Source of the DNA: Cellulosimicrobium marinum
Lineage (GTDB): Bacteria > Actinomycetota > Actinomycetes > Actinomycetales > Cellulomonadaceae
DNA: 64,000 nt
Direction of reading: 5' to 3'
Assembly (NCBI RefSeq): GCF_020551945.1
Contig: NZ_JAJBZH010000006.1
Location: forward strand, 1 to 64,000
The notes beneath the pieces are model-generated. The model was not told the origin of the DNA and did no database searches. It was given only the letters and a program-made list of their open reading frames with translations. Within the stretch, counting starts at the first letter, position 1. Every line of letters begins with the position of its first letter. The position numbers were made by a program, and so were the translations under genes. Below, piece by piece: positions 1-9,044 of this stretch.

Positions 1-50
1 GCACGACGACGCCCTCCTCCCGATCGGCTCGGGGGAGGGCGTCGTCGTGC
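1..50 (-). terminator. Hairpin terminator candidate downstream of valS
   Basis: Arms 1-20 and 31-50 are complementary over 20 bp with one G-U pair, around a 10-nt loop. The hairpin begins 11 nt after the valS stop codon (reverse strand). There is no U-tract, as is common for GC-rich actinobacterial terminators. It could also serve a convergent gene to the left of the window. Confidence 0.7.
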
Positions 51-60
51 GGTCGGTGGG

Positions 61-2856
61 TCAGCCCTTGCGGCGCTGCTCCGGCTCGCCGAGCTCGGAG
101 GAGACGACGACGATGCCGCCCTGGACGGCCGGGTCGCCCTGGCCGTCCGCCGCGGCGACGAGGTCGAGCGATCCGGTGACGCGGCCGCCGTTGCGGACGT
201 CGACGACGGCGGCCTCGACCCCGGGCAGCGAGGCGGCCGGGACGGCGACCTGGGCGGCGAGGATGGGGGTGCGCATCGACACCTTGGCCTCGGACTTGAT
301 CTTGCGCAGCGCGGCGAGCGCGTGCCCGGCGGCCGTGAGGATCGTCGGGTCCGCGTCGCCCGCGGCCGACCGGGCGACGTCGGGCGTGGGCCACGGCGCG
401 CGGTGGATCGACCCCTCGGACGCGCGCCACCAGGACCAGACCTCCTCGGTCGCGAACGGCACGAACGGCGCGAAGAGGCGCAGCAGGGTGTCGAGCGCGA
501 TCGCGAGAGCGACGCGCGCGGACCGGGTCTCGTCGGAGACCTCGGACGCGGCGGCACCCGCACCGTACGCGCGGTCCTTGACGAGCTCGAGGTAGTCGTC
601 GCAGAACGTCCAGAAGAACGTCTCGGTGACCTCGAGGGCGCGCGTGTGGTCGTACGTCTCGAACGCGTCGGTCGCCTTCGCGACGACGTCGGCGAGCCCG
701 GTGAGCATCGCGCGGTCGAGCGGCTGCGTGACCGCGGCCGGGTCGAGCACGACCTCCCCGGTGCCCGTCGCGGGGTCGACCCCGAACGAGAGGGCGAACT
801 TGGACGCGTTGAGGATCTTGATGGCGAGGCGACGCCCGATCTTCATCTGGCCGACCTCGAACGCCGCGTCGGTGCCGAGGCGGGCGGAGGCTGCCCAGTA
901 GCGGACGGCGTCGGACCCGTGCTCCTCCAGCAGCCCCATGGGCGTGACGACGTTGCCCTTGGACTTCGACATCTTCTTGCGGTCGGGGTCGAGGATCCAG
1001 CCGGAGATCCCGGCGTTCTTCCACGGCAGCGAGCCGTGCTCGAGGTGCGAGCGCACGACGGTCGAGAAGAGCCAGGTACGGATGATGTCCTGGCCCTGGG
1101 GGCGCAGATCCATCGGGAAGACGCGCTCGAAGAGGTCCGGGTCGGACTCCCAGCCGCCGGCGATCTGCGGGGTGAGCGACGACGTCGCCCACGTGTCCAT
1201 GATGTCGTTCTCGCCGACGAAGCCGCCCGGCTCGCCGCGCTGGTCCTCGGTGTACCCGGCGGGCACGTCGGAGGACGGGTCGACGGGCAGGGTGTCCTCG
1301 GCGGGCACGATCGGGTGGTCGTGGTCGACGTTGCCGACGTCGTCGACGGCGTACCACAGCGGGATGGACACGCCGAAGAAGCGCTGGCGCGAGATGAGCC
1401 AGTCGCCGTTGAGGCCGCCGACCCAGTTCTCGTAGCGCACGCGCATGAAGTCGGGGTGGAAGTCGAGCTCCTTGCCGCGCTGCAGCAGCTCGCCGCGCAG
1501 GTCGCGGCGCGTGCCGTCCGCGGTGGTCCAGTCGCGGCCGCCGTTGCGGATGTACCACTGGCGGGACGTGACGATCTCGAGCGGCTTGTCGCCGCGCTCG
1601 TAGAAGTTCGCCATGCGCTGCGTGGGGACGGGCTCGCCGGCGAGGTCGCCGGAGTCGCGCAGCGCGTCGACGACGACCTGGCGGGCGGAGAACGTCGTCT
1701 TGCCCGCCATCTCGGCGAACAGGCCCTGACCGGTGCGGGAGGTGACCCACTCGGGCGTCTCGCGCACGATGCGGCCGTCGCGCTGGATGATCGAGCGCGT
1801 CGGGAGCTGCAGCTCGCGCCACCACTGCACGTCGGTGAGGTCGCCGAACGTGCAGCACATCGCGATGCCGGCGCCCTTGTCGGGCTCGGCGGCGGCGTGC
1901 GCGAGGACGGGGATCTCGACGTCGAACAGGGGGGAGCGCACGGTCGTGCCGAACAGGTGCTGGTACCGCTCGTCGTCCGGGTGCGCGACGAGGGCGACGC
2001 AGGCGGCGAGGAGCTCGGGGCGCGTGGTCTCGATGTGCACGACCTCGCCCGTGGGGGCGCCGTCCGCGGTGCGGTGGAAGGCGACCTTGTGGAAGTGGCC
2101 CGGGTACTCGCGCGCCTCGAGCTCGGCCTGCGCGACGGCGGTCTGGAACGTCACGTCCCACAGCCCGGGCGCCTGCGCCTGGTACGCCTCGCCGCGCGCG
2201 AGGTTGCGCAGGAAGGCGCGCTGGGCGGCGGTGCGGGAGCGGGCGTCGATGGTCTGGTACGTCTGCGCCCAGTCGACCGACAGCCCGAGGCGGCGCCAGA
2301 CCGCCTCGAACTGCTTCTCGTCCTCGACCGTGAGGCGCTCGCACAGCTCGATGAAGTTGCGGCGGCTCACGGGCACGTCGGGGGCCTTCGACGACTTCCC
2401 CTGGTCGCCCTCGCGCGGCGGCTCGAAGCCCTCGACGTACGCGAGCGTGGGGTCGCAGCGCACGCCGTAGTAGTTCTGCACGCGGCGCTCGGTGGGCAGG
2501 CCGTTGTCGTCCCAGCCCATCGGGTAGAACACCTCGCGGCCGCGCATGCGCTGGTAGCGCGCGACGACGTCCGTGTGCGTGTAGGAGAAGACGTGACCCA
2601 CGTGCAGCGAGCCGGACGCCGTGGGGGGCGGGGTGTCGATCGAGTAGACCTCCTCGCGCGTCCTCGTCCGGTCGAACGCGTAGGTGCCCTGCTCGGCCCA
2701 GCGGGCCCCGTGCACGTCCTCGAGACCGTCGATGGTCACGCGGTCCGGTACTCCCGCGACCACCGCGCGGACGACGCCTACCGTGCCGGTGGCGGGGGTC
2801 GTTGCTGCAGCGGGGTCTGCCGCGCCCGCGGGCGCGTTCGTCGGGAAGTCGCTCAT
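61..2856 (-). CDS. valS: Valine--tRNA ligase
   Basis: This cytoplasmic class I aminoacyl-tRNA synthetase charges tRNA-Val. The 931-residue protein shows the HIGH-type motif as HVGH at about residues 85-88 (context SGSLHVGHVF) and KMSKS at about 628-632, followed by an anticodon-binding region. The ATG at 2856 is chosen because a GGAG lies 11 nt upstream and the protein then has the family's length. The reading frame stays open far upstream, but that part overlaps the neighbouring membrane-protein gene in another frame and looks like a shadow. The context DDNGLPTERRVQNYYGVRCDP resembles the ValRS subtype found in some Actinobacteria and Rickettsiales rather than the E. coli type. It is the last gene before a strong hairpin. 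Confidence 0.96.
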   Translation of the reverse strand: MSDFPTNAPAGAADPAAATTPATGTVGVVRAVVAGVPDRVTIDGLEDVHGARWAEQGTYAFDRTRTREEVYSIDTPPPTASGSLHVGHVFSYTHTDVVARYQRMRGREVFYPMGWDDNGLPTERRVQNYYGVRCDPTLAYVEGFEPPREGDQGKSSKAPDVPVSRRNFIELCERLTVEDEKQFEAVWRRLGLSVDWAQTYQTIDARSRTAAQRAFLRNLARGEAYQAQAPGLWDVTFQTAVAQAELEAREYPGHFHKVAFHRTADGAPTGEVVHIETTRPELLAACVALVAHPDDERYQHLFGTTVRSPLFDVEIPVLAHAAAEPDKGAGIAMCCTFGDLTDVQWWRELQLPTRSIIQRDGRIVRETPEWVTSRTGQGLFAEMAGKTTFSARQVVVDALRDSGDLAGEPVPTQRMANFYERGDKPLEIVTSRQWYIRNGGRDWTTADGTRRDLRGELLQRGKELDFHPDFMRVRYENWVGGLNGDWLISRQRFFGVSIPLWYAVDDVGNVDHDHPIVPAEDTLPVDPSSDVPAGYTEDQRGEPGGFVGENDIMDTWATSSLTPQIAGGWESDPDLFERVFPMDLRPQGQDIIRTWLFSTVVRSHLEHGSLPWKNAGISGWILDPDRKKMSKSKGNVVTPMGLLEEHGSDAVRYWAASARLGTDAAFEVGQMKIGRRLAIKILNASKFALSFGVDPATGTGEVVLDPAAVTQPLDRAMLTGLADVVAKATDAFETYDHTRALEVTETFFWTFCDDYLELVKDRAYGAGAAASEVSDETRSARVALAIALDTLLRLFAPFVPFATEEVWSWWRASEGSIHRAPWPTPDVARSAAGDADPTILTAAGHALAALRKIKSEAKVSMRTPILAAQVAVPAASLPGVEAAVVDVRNGGRVTGSLDLVAAADGQGDPAVQGGIVVVSSELGEPEQRRKG

Positions 2857-2920
2857 GGTCGCCCATTCTCCCAGATGCGCGGGCCGTGCCCGACGGCGTC
2901 TCGCGCGCCGGTCGGGCCCG

Positions 2921-3886
2921 TCATCCCTCGGCGTCGTCCGCCTCGGGAAGAGTCGGCCCGTCGGCCCGGGACAGGCGCGCGGCCACGTGCTCGGTCGCGC
3001 CGAGGAGCCGGTCCCAGACGACGGGGTCGAGCAGGTCGAGCGGGCGCTCGGAGAAGAGGAACAGCCTGTCGCCGACGACCTCCGCGGCGAGCGGCACCCG
3101 GCCGCGGACGAGCAGCTCGACGTCGGGCCCGAGCACGTCCTGCGCGGTGCTCGCCGGGGACCGCGGCGGCCCGTAGGCGCGGTGGCGGTCCCCGAACGGC
3201 CCGTCGAGCGGCAGCTCCCACACACGCTGGACGCCGCGCGGTGCCCGCGCGCCGTACGTCCCCCGGGCGGGCAGCGTCTCGACGACGACGTGCGGCCACG
3301 ACCGGTCGAGCGACGTCGTGGCGTAGGTCCAGGCGAACGGCTCGGCAGACCGGTACCCCGCGCTGTACCGGTAGGTCGCGACCTCGACGGGTCGGGGGCC
3401 GGGCGTGCGGACGACGTCGGTCGCGCGCCGCAGGATGCCGACGTCGAACGCCCTGCTCGGGTGCTGCGGGTCGTCGACGCGGGGCACGTGCTCGAACCCG
3501 TTCGCCGCGGCGAACCGGCTGAGCCGGTAGGCCTGCTCGTGCTGGTGCGCGGAGGACCGCCGGACCCCCACGACGACGAGGAGGACCACCACGGCGGTGC
3601 CGGCCGTGGTGAGCGCGGCGGCGAGGGGTGCGGCACGCAGTCCCAGCAGCAGGAGGGTGTAGACGGTGCCCAGGCAGACCGCCGCGACGGCGAGCAGGAG
3701 CGCGAGGAGGACCACGCGGAGCACGACCGCGAGCACGCGCGACCCGGCCGACGTCGTGCCGGGCGTCCGGGACTGTGTCGTCTCGCGCCGCCGCGCTCGA
3801 CGGAAGGCGCGCACGGCCGCGGCGTCCACGGTGTCGACGAGCGCGCTCGTGTCCAGGGGCGGTCGGTCCGCAGGGGTGGCGCTCAC
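2921..3886 (-). CDS. Membrane protein of unknown function
   Basis: The product is a 321-residue protein that I do not recognise. Two hydrophobic segments sit at about residues 50-75 and 80-105, after a basic N-terminal stretch. A soluble C-terminal domain of about 200 residues follows, presumably cytoplasmic. The GTG at 3886 was chosen because TACCCT lies 6 nt upstream, which fits a leaderless transcript, and no Shine-Dalgarno is present. An ATG further upstream would overlap the divergent F420 enzyme gene. It is transcribed toward valS and ends 64 nt before it. Confidence 0.7.
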   Translation of the reverse strand: MSATPADRPPLDTSALVDTVDAAAVRAFRRARRRETTQSRTPGTTSAGSRVLAVVLRVVLLALLLAVAAVCLGTVYTLLLLGLRAAPLAAALTTAGTAVVVLLVVVGVRRSSAHQHEQAYRLSRFAAANGFEHVPRVDDPQHPSRAFDVGILRRATDVVRTPGPRPVEVATYRYSAGYRSAEPFAWTYATTSLDRSWPHVVVETLPARGTYGARAPRGVQRVWELPLDGPFGDRHRAYGPPRSPASTAQDVLGPDVELLVRGRVPLAAEVVGDRLFLFSERPLDLLDPVVWDRLLGATEHVAARLSRADGPTLPEADDAEG

Positions 3887-3892
3887 GACGCG

Positions 3893-3934
3893 AGGGTAGC
3901 TGGCCTGCGACCCTGGCCGACCGGGTACTAGGGT
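3893..3934. promoter_or_regulatory. Divergent pair of leaderless promoters
   Basis: On the reverse strand TACCCT (3898-3893) precedes the GTG at 3886 by 6 nt. On the forward strand TAGGGT (3929-3934) precedes the ATG at 3942 by 7 nt. Both fit a sigma-70 type -10 box with transcription starting at or very near the start codon. Confidence 0.65.
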
Positions 3935-3941
3935 CGGTCCC

Positions 3942-4940
3942 ATGGGTCTGACGATCGGCTACGCCGCGATGCTCGAGCAGTTCCACCCGACCGAGGCCGT
4001 CGCGCTGTCCGCCTACGCCGAGGAGCACGGCTTCTCCGGGACGATGGCCGCCGACCACTTCCAGCCCTGGGTCCCGCAGCAGGGCGAGTCGTCGTTCGTG
4101 TGGAACGTCCTCACGGCGCTCGGCGAGCGGACGCGCGGTGACCTCGGGCCGGGTGTCACGGCGCCGACGTTCCGCTGGCACCCCGCGATGGTCGCGCAGG
4201 CGTCGGCGACGCTCGCCGCGATGTACCCCGGGCGCCACTGGCTCGGTCTCGGCTCGGGCGAGGCGCTCAACGAGCACGTCGTCGCCGGGTACTGGCCCGA
4301 GGCCCCCGAGCGCATCAACCGCATGTTCGAGGCGATCGACGTCATCAAGAAGCTGTTCCAGTCCGGCCTGGACAACAAGGACGTCAAGCACTCCGGGCAG
4401 TTCTACAAGCTGGAGTCCACGCGGCTGTGGACCATGCCGGAGGTCGCCCCCGAGATCCTCGTCGCGACCGCCGGCCCGGTGACCGCGAAGCGTGCGGGCC
4501 GGCACGCCGACGGCCTCATCACCGTGGGCGCCCCGCTCGAGAAGATCTCGATGCTCTTCGGCAAGTTCGACGACGGCGTCCGCGACTCGGGCCGTGACCC
4601 CGACGCGATGCCCAAGGTTCTCCAGCTCCACCTGTCGTGGGCGCCCACGGACGAGGAGGCGCTCACGAACGCGATGACCGAGTGGCCCAACGGCGGCATG
4701 AAGTTCCCCAAGGCCGACATCCGTTCCCCCCACGACTTCGAGCAGATGGCGAAGCTCGTGCGCCCCGAGGACTTCGAGGGGCGCATGGTGATCTCCTCCG
4801 ACCCGGACGAGCACCGCGCGTACATCCAGAAGTTCGTCGACCTCGGCTTCGACCGCGTCTACCTGCACAACGTGGGGCGCAACCAGCGCGAGTGGATCGA
4901 GGTCTTCGGCCGCGACGTCCTGCCGAAGCTCTCGCGATGA
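3942..4940 (+). CDS. LLM-class F420-dependent oxidoreductase, glucose-6-phosphate dehydrogenase (FGD) family
   Basis: This 332-residue enzyme belongs to the luciferase-like F420-binding TIM-barrel family. It resembles mycobacterial FGD throughout, including the N-terminal GY-x-EQF context, DHFQPW at about residues 38-43, [13 protein letters not shown], and [14 protein letters not shown] oxidises glucose 6-phosphate and reduces F420 to F420H2. The FGD-like family is broader than the characterised enzyme, so the substrate is inferred. It is apparently leaderless, with TAGGGT 7 nt before the ATG. Its stop codon overlaps the start of cofE (ATGA), so the two are translationally coupled: one uses F420 and the other finishes its tail. 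Confidence 0.88.
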   Translation: MGLTIGYAAMLEQFHPTEAVALSAYAEEHGFSGTMAADHFQPWVPQQGESSFVWNVLTALGERTRGDLGPGVTAPTFRWHPAMVAQASATLAAMYPGRHWLGLGSGEALNEHVVAGYWPEAPERINRMFEAIDVIKKLFQSGLDNKDVKHSGQFYKLESTRLWTMPEVAPEILVATAGPVTAKRAGRHADGLITVGAPLEKISMLFGKFDDGVRDSGRDPDAMPKVLQLHLSWAPTDEEALTNAMTEWPNGGMKFPKADIRSPHDFEQMAKLVRPEDFEGRMVISSDPDEHRAYIQKFVDLGFDRVYLHNVGRNQREWIEVFGRDVLPKLSR

Positions 4941-5839
4941 GCGGACCGACGAGCGGGAAGCGCGAGCCCGACGACGCGCGCCTGGCCGTGTGGGCGCCGT
5001 CGGGCCTGGGCGAGGTGCGGCCCGGGGACGACCTCGCACGCCTCGTCGGCGACCTCCTCGCGCAGGGCGACCAGCTCGCCGAGGGTGACGTCGTCGTCGT
5101 GTCCAGCAAGGTCGTGTCGAAGGCCGAGGGGCGTGTGCTCGACGCCGACGACCGGGAGCAGGCCATCACCGACGAGACGGTCCGCGTCGTCGCGACGCGG
5201 GAGCGGCCGGGCCTGCCGCCGCTGCGGATCGTCGAGAACCGCCTCGGTCTGGTCATGGCCGCCGCGGGCGTCGACGCGTCCAACACGCCCGACGGGACCG
5301 TGCTGCTGCTGCCGCTCGACCCGGACGCCAGCGCCCGGGCGCTGCGTGCGGCGCTGCGGGCGAGGTTCGGGCTCGACCGGCTCGGCGTCGTCGTCACGGA
5401 CACGGCGGGCCGCCCGTGGCGCGAGGGCCTCGTGGACGTCGCGATCGGCGCGGCGGGGATCAGGGTCGCGGACGACCTGCGCGGGGGTGTCGACGCCCAC
5501 GGGCGCCCGATCTCCGTCACGGTGACGGCCGTCGCCGACGAGGTCGCGTCCGCGAGCGAGCTGGTCCGCGGCAAGACGGGCGGTCGACCGGTCGCCGTGG
5601 TGCGCGGGATGGGCGCCCACGTCACGGAGGACGACGGTCCGGGGGCCCGGTCGCTCGTGCGCGCGTCGGCCGACGACCTGTTCCGCGAAGGCAGCGCGGA
5701 GGCGTACGCGCGCGGCGTCGAGGACGGCCGCGGAGATGGTGCGGACGAAGGGTACGAGGACGGGTACCGCGAGGGGTTCAGCGACGGGTACCGGCAGGCG
5801 AGCCAGGACGCGGAGCCGGAGACCGTGCCCGACGAGTGA
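4937..5839 (+). CDS. cofE: Coenzyme F420-0:L-glutamate ligase with an acidic repeat tail
   Basis: CofE adds gamma-linked glutamates to F420-0 using GTP. The 300-residue product has the family landmarks: [15 protein letters not shown] at about residues 54-68, [13 protein letters not shown] at about 153-165, and the IGAAG segment after it. It lacks the C-terminal nitroreductase-like domain of mycobacterial FbiB. Instead, residues from about 256 form an acidic, glycine- and tyrosine-rich tail with repeats of the type [16 protein letters not shown], which is not part of the catalytic fold. The start overlaps the stop of the FGD-like gene by 4 nt. No other F420 biosynthesis gene (cofC, cofD, cofG/H) is in the window, in keeping with salvage of F420-0. 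Confidence 0.9.
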   Translation: MSGPTSGKREPDDARLAVWAPSGLGEVRPGDDLARLVGDLLAQGDQLAEGDVVVVSSKVVSKAEGRVLDADDREQAITDETVRVVATRERPGLPPLRIVENRLGLVMAAAGVDASNTPDGTVLLLPLDPDASARALRAALRARFGLDRLGVVVTDTAGRPWREGLVDVAIGAAGIRVADDLRGGVDAHGRPISVTVTAVADEVASASELVRGKTGGRPVAVVRGMGAHVTEDDGPGARSLVRASADDLFREGSAEAYARGVEDGRGDGADEGYEDGYREGFSDGYRQASQDAEPETVPDE

Positions 5840-5889
5840 CGGCGGCGCGGGCTCTGGTGCTGCGCGTCGCGCGCGGCTACGGTGCTCGG

Positions 5890-6276
5890 ATGCTTCCCGA
5901 GTCCTGGATCGAGCACCGCCGCCCCGACGACCGCGAGCCGGTGGGATGGATCCGCCCCGAGGGTGACGACTGGGTCGCCGTGTCCCTCCTGGGCCGCGAC
6001 CTCACCGGACCGGTCGACTGGCTCGCCGCGGAGGAGGCGCTCGAGGAGACGGGTCTGTCGTGGCTCGCGGACGCCTGGACGCTCGAGCAGGACGACGCCG
6101 GTCCGGTGCGGGTGCGGATCGTCGAGGTGACCCCCGACGGCGTCGTGGTCCAGACGGACGACTTCGGGGCGATCGACGCCCCGGTGACCCGGTACTCCCT
6201 GCCGTGGCCGGCGCCGGCGGCGTTGCGGCCGCGCCGTGCCACGGACCCGGACGGACGCGTGCTGGGCGTGCGCTGA
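5890..6276 (+). CDS. Conserved hypothetical actinobacterial protein
   Basis: The product has 128 residues with no membrane segment or signal peptide. It is rich in Trp, Asp and Glu (WIEHRRP, VGWIRPEGDDWVAVSLLGRDL) and probably forms a small beta-rich cytoplasmic domain. I do not recognise a function. The ATG is chosen because TACGGT (5878-5883) lies exactly 6 nt upstream, which fits a leaderless start. It follows cofE by 50 nt but has its own promoter, so it need not belong to the F420 operon. Confidence 0.7.
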   Translation: MLPESWIEHRRPDDREPVGWIRPEGDDWVAVSLLGRDLTGPVDWLAAEEALEETGLSWLADAWTLEQDDAGPVRVRIVEVTPDGVVVQTDDFGAIDAPVTRYSLPWPAPAALRPRRATDPDGRVLGVR

Positions 6277-6289
6277 CGAACGGTGCGCG

Positions 6290-6655
6290 TCACCCGGCGT
6301 CGGTCGACCCCTCGTACAGCCCGACGACGTTGCCGTCGGGGTCGGTGAAGATCGCCCACCACGAGGTCGGGCTGATCTCGGAGCGTTCCATGACGACTGT
6401 CCCGCCGCTCTCGCGGACCTTCGCGAGCGTGTCGTCGATGGAGTCGACCTCGACGTAGCTGCGGGGCTGGGTGAAGCCCTCGGAGCGCGGGGCGAGGCCG
6501 CCGCCGCTGATCTTGTTGGGTGCCTGCCACATCGGGTACCCCTCGAACCCGGGCACCTCCGCGATCTGCCACCCGAAGAGCCCGCCGTAGAACTCCGCGG
6601 CGGCCTTGAGGTCCGTGACCGGGATGTCGATGTGCGTGATGTCGCCGTGCGGCAT
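6290..6655 (-). CDS. VOC-family (glyoxalase/bleomycin-resistance fold) protein
   Basis: The product is a 121-residue single-domain VOC protein. It opens with the typical beta strand (HIDIPVTDLKAAAEFYGGLFGW) and ends with FTDPDGNVVGLYEG, the usual C-terminal metal-site region. Proteins of this type bind a metal or a small hydrophobic ligand, and the actual substrate cannot be inferred. GGGAGGA 5 nt before the ATG is a clear ribosome binding site. It lies downstream of the AI-2E-type transporter gene on the same strand with a 43-nt gap, so it may be co-transcribed. Confidence 0.85.
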   Translation of the reverse strand: MPHGDITHIDIPVTDLKAAAEFYGGLFGWQIAEVPGFEGYPMWQAPNKISGGGLAPRSEGFTQPRSYVEVDSIDDTLAKVRESGGTVVMERSEISPTSWWAIFTDPDGNVVGLYEGSTDAG

Positions 6656-6698
6656 GGTTCCTCCCGTGTCGAGGTCGGGCAGGACCGCCCGCCACCCG

Positions 6699-7943
6699 TC
6701 AGACTAGGCCTGGCGCGTGCGCAGCACCACCGTTCGCGGTGGGCCCGTCCTCCGGCGCGTCCGCGGGGGCGCTCTCGGGGGCGTCCCGGGCCTCGCCCGC
6801 CGGGTCGTCGGCGCCGTCGCGGACGCCGGCGCGGTCGGCGGGGTCGTCCGCGCGGTCCCCGACGTCGCCCGGCCGGTCGTCGGCGGTCCGTGGCGGCGCC
6901 GCGACGTCGTCCCCCGAGAGCCAGCGCAGCCACCCGGAGCGCGGGTCGCCCTCCAGGAGGACGGCACGCACGAGGAGCGTGAGCGGGATGGCGAGGATGG
7001 CGCCGAGCGGGCCGATGACGAACGTCCAGAACACGACGGACACGAAGCTCAGGGTGAGGCTGAGGTTCACGGCGTCGGCCACGAACTTGGGCTGCACGAG
7101 CACCTGCAGGACGACGTTCACGACGCAGTACACGGCGACCACCGCGAGGGCGAGCGGCCAGCCGCCGACGACGAACGCCATGACGGCGGGCGGGACGAGG
7201 CCGAGGACGAAGCCGATGTTGGGCACGAAGTTCGTGACGAACGCGAGGATCGCCCACACGACGGGTGCGGGGACGCCGAGGAGCGCGAGGGCGATCCCGT
7301 CCACGACCGCGACGACGGCGCCGAAGGACGCGTTGACGACGAAGTACCGGCGGACGCCGCCGCTGAAGCGGGTGGCGCGCCCGATCTCGTCCGCCCGCCC
7401 GGCGCCGAAGACGCGCGACGCCGTGGAGTACCGCGCGGCGTCGGCGGCCATGAAGATCGCGTAGGCGAGGACGAAGAAGAACGCCGTGGCGATGCCGAGC
7501 ACGGTCCCGCTGATCCCGCCCGCGAGGGACAGCACGCGCGACGGCTCGAGCCACGACGACACGGCGGCGGCGAGGTCGGTGTCGATCCCGAGCGCCGCGA
7601 GCCGGTCGACGGCGTCGAGCACGGACGCCTCGAGCTGGGGCAGGTACTCCCGCACGAGCGCCGCGAACTGGAACCCGGCGAACACGAGCATCGCGAGCAG
7701 GACCGCGAGGACGAGGTACGCCACGACGATCACCACCGTCGTCGCCCCCCAGCGCGGCCAGCCGCGGGCCTCGAGCCCGAACCGCACGGGGTGGCAGATG
7801 ATGACGATGACGGCGGCGAGGAGGATCGGCGCGACGACCTCGCGCGCCGCGTGCAGGCCGGCGAGCACGACGATCCCGGCGGCGAGCGCGAGGAGCGTCC
7901 GGGTGGCCGGGGCGAGCGCTGCCGGCGTCTGGGGCGTGGTCAC
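6699..7943 (-). CDS. AI-2E family (PerM/YdiK-like) membrane transporter
   Basis: The protein has 414 residues with about eight hydrophobic segments in the usual AI-2E/PerM layout: two near the N-terminus (LALAAGIVVLAGL, APILLAAVIVII), a soluble region of about 100 residues, then a membrane block. That block includes PAPVVWAILAFVTNFVPNIG, the family's signature-like segment. The C-terminal 80 residues are a charged, low-complexity cytoplasmic tail rich in Asp, Ala and Pro. Family members export small solutes or act in Na+/H+ exchange, and the substrate here is unknown. The GTG at 7943 is supported by TAGGGT 7 nt upstream. Confidence 0.85.
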   Translation of the reverse strand: MTTPQTPAALAPATRTLLALAAGIVVLAGLHAAREVVAPILLAAVIVIICHPVRFGLEARGWPRWGATTVVIVVAYLVLAVLLAMLVFAGFQFAALVREYLPQLEASVLDAVDRLAALGIDTDLAAAVSSWLEPSRVLSLAGGISGTVLGIATAFFFVLAYAIFMAADAARYSTASRVFGAGRADEIGRATRFSGGVRRYFVVNASFGAVVAVVDGIALALLGVPAPVVWAILAFVTNFVPNIGFVLGLVPPAVMAFVVGGWPLALAVVAVYCVVNVVLQVLVQPKFVADAVNLSLTLSFVSVVFWTFVIGPLGAILAIPLTLLVRAVLLEGDPRSGWLRWLSGDDVAAPPRTADDRPGDVGDRADDPADRAGVRDGADDPAGEARDAPESAPADAPEDGPTANGGAAHAPGLV

Positions 7944-7950
7944 CCCGCAG

Positions 7951-7956
7951 ACCCTA
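7951..7956 (-). promoter_or_regulatory. -10 box for the AI-2E transporter gene
   Basis: TAGGGT on the reverse strand, 7 nt before the GTG at 7943, fits a leaderless start. Its first three bases are also the TAG stop codon of the upstream glutathionyl-hydroquinone reductase gene. Confidence 0.55.
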
Positions 7957-9036
7957 CTGGGGTGCGTGGTCGGGCGGGACGCGCTCCGTGTCGCGGACGG
8001 GTCCGGGCGGCGTGCCGTCGCCGAAGGGCCGCCCGCCGAGGGCCTCGCGACCGTGCGGGTCGAGCCAGCCCGACAGGTCGGGTCCCTGCGGGACGATCCC
8101 GGACGGGTTGAGGTCGCGGTGCACGACGTAGTAGTGCTGCTTGATCTGCGTGAAGTCGACGGTGTCGCCGAAGCCGGGGGTCTGGAACAGGTCCCGCGCG
8201 TAGGCCCACAGCACGGGCATCTCGGCGAGCTTCTGCCGGTTCGCCTTGAAGTGCCCGTGGTAGACCGCGTCGAAGCGGACGAGCGTGGTGAAGAGGCGTA
8301 CGTCGGCCTCGGTGATCGTGTCGCCGACGAGGTAGCGGCGGTCCGCGAGCCGTCCCTCCAGCCGGTCGAGCGCGGCCCACAGCCGGGTGTACGCGGCGTC
8401 ATAGGCGCGCTGGGACCCGGCGAACCCGCACCGGTACACCCCGTTGTTGACCTCGGTGTAGACCTCCTGCATCACCGCGTCGAGCTCGTCGCGGTGCGCG
8501 GCGGGCAGCAGGTCGGGCGCGCCGTCGCGGTGGTAGGGACGCCACTGCGTCGACAGGTCGAGCGTGATCTGCGCGAAGTCGTTCGTCACGACGGCGCCCG
8601 TCGTGGTGTCGACCACGGCGGGGACCGTGATGCCCCGCGGGTAGTGCGGGTCCCGGCGGAAGTACGCCTCCTGGAGGCGCTCGATGCCGAGCACGGGGTC
8701 GCGCCCGTCCGGGTCGAGGTCGAACGTCCACGACCGCTCGTCGTGCACGGGCCCGGCGAGGCCCATCGACAGCGCGTCCTCCAGGCCGAGGAGCCGGCGC
8801 ACGATGATCGCGCGGTTCGCCCACGGGCACGCGCGGGCCGCGATCAGCCGGTACCTGCCTGGCTCGACGGGGAAGCCGTCGCGGCCGTCCGCGGTGACGC
8901 GCGTCGTGATGTACCGGGTGTCGCGCCGGAAGTCCTTGCCCGGCACGGAGTACGTGCCACCGCGCGAGTGCTCCTCGCGCTCGCCCTGCTCGTCGGTCGG
9001 CTCGTCGGGCGTCGCGTCCGTCGGCTCCACGGTCAT
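7954..9036 (-). CDS. Glutathionyl-hydroquinone reductase (xi-class GST, ECM4/YqjG family)
   Basis: The 360-residue protein carries the CPWANR motif (Cys at about residue 70) that defines xi-class enzymes. These remove glutathione from glutathionyl-hydroquinones and act in the cytoplasm. The thioredoxin-fold half is followed by the helical half (FTTLVRFDAVYHGHFKANRQ, then HYYVVHRDLNPSGIVP), both typical of the family. Actinobacteria of this group usually use mycothiol rather than glutathione, so the physiological thiol is open. The ATG at 9036 leaves 8 nt to the upstream DNA glycosylase stop codon, so the two are likely one operon. Confidence 0.88.
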   Translation of the reverse strand: MTVEPTDATPDEPTDEQGEREEHSRGGTYSVPGKDFRRDTRYITTRVTADGRDGFPVEPGRYRLIAARACPWANRAIIVRRLLGLEDALSMGLAGPVHDERSWTFDLDPDGRDPVLGIERLQEAYFRRDPHYPRGITVPAVVDTTTGAVVTNDFAQITLDLSTQWRPYHRDGAPDLLPAAHRDELDAVMQEVYTEVNNGVYRCGFAGSQRAYDAAYTRLWAALDRLEGRLADRRYLVGDTITEADVRLFTTLVRFDAVYHGHFKANRQKLAEMPVLWAYARDLFQTPGFGDTVDFTQIKQHYYVVHRDLNPSGIVPQGPDLSGWLDPHGREALGGRPFGDGTPPGPVRDTERVPPDHAPQ

Positions 9037-9044
9037 GGGCCCGC

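Noticed and set aside
322-3522. Long open frame (over 1000 codons) on the forward strand opposite valS and others like it throughout the window
   Set aside because: These frames lie antisense to clearly conserved genes, have biased Arg/Gly/Ala/Val/Asp/Pro composition and no family motifs, and arise from GC-rich codon usage.
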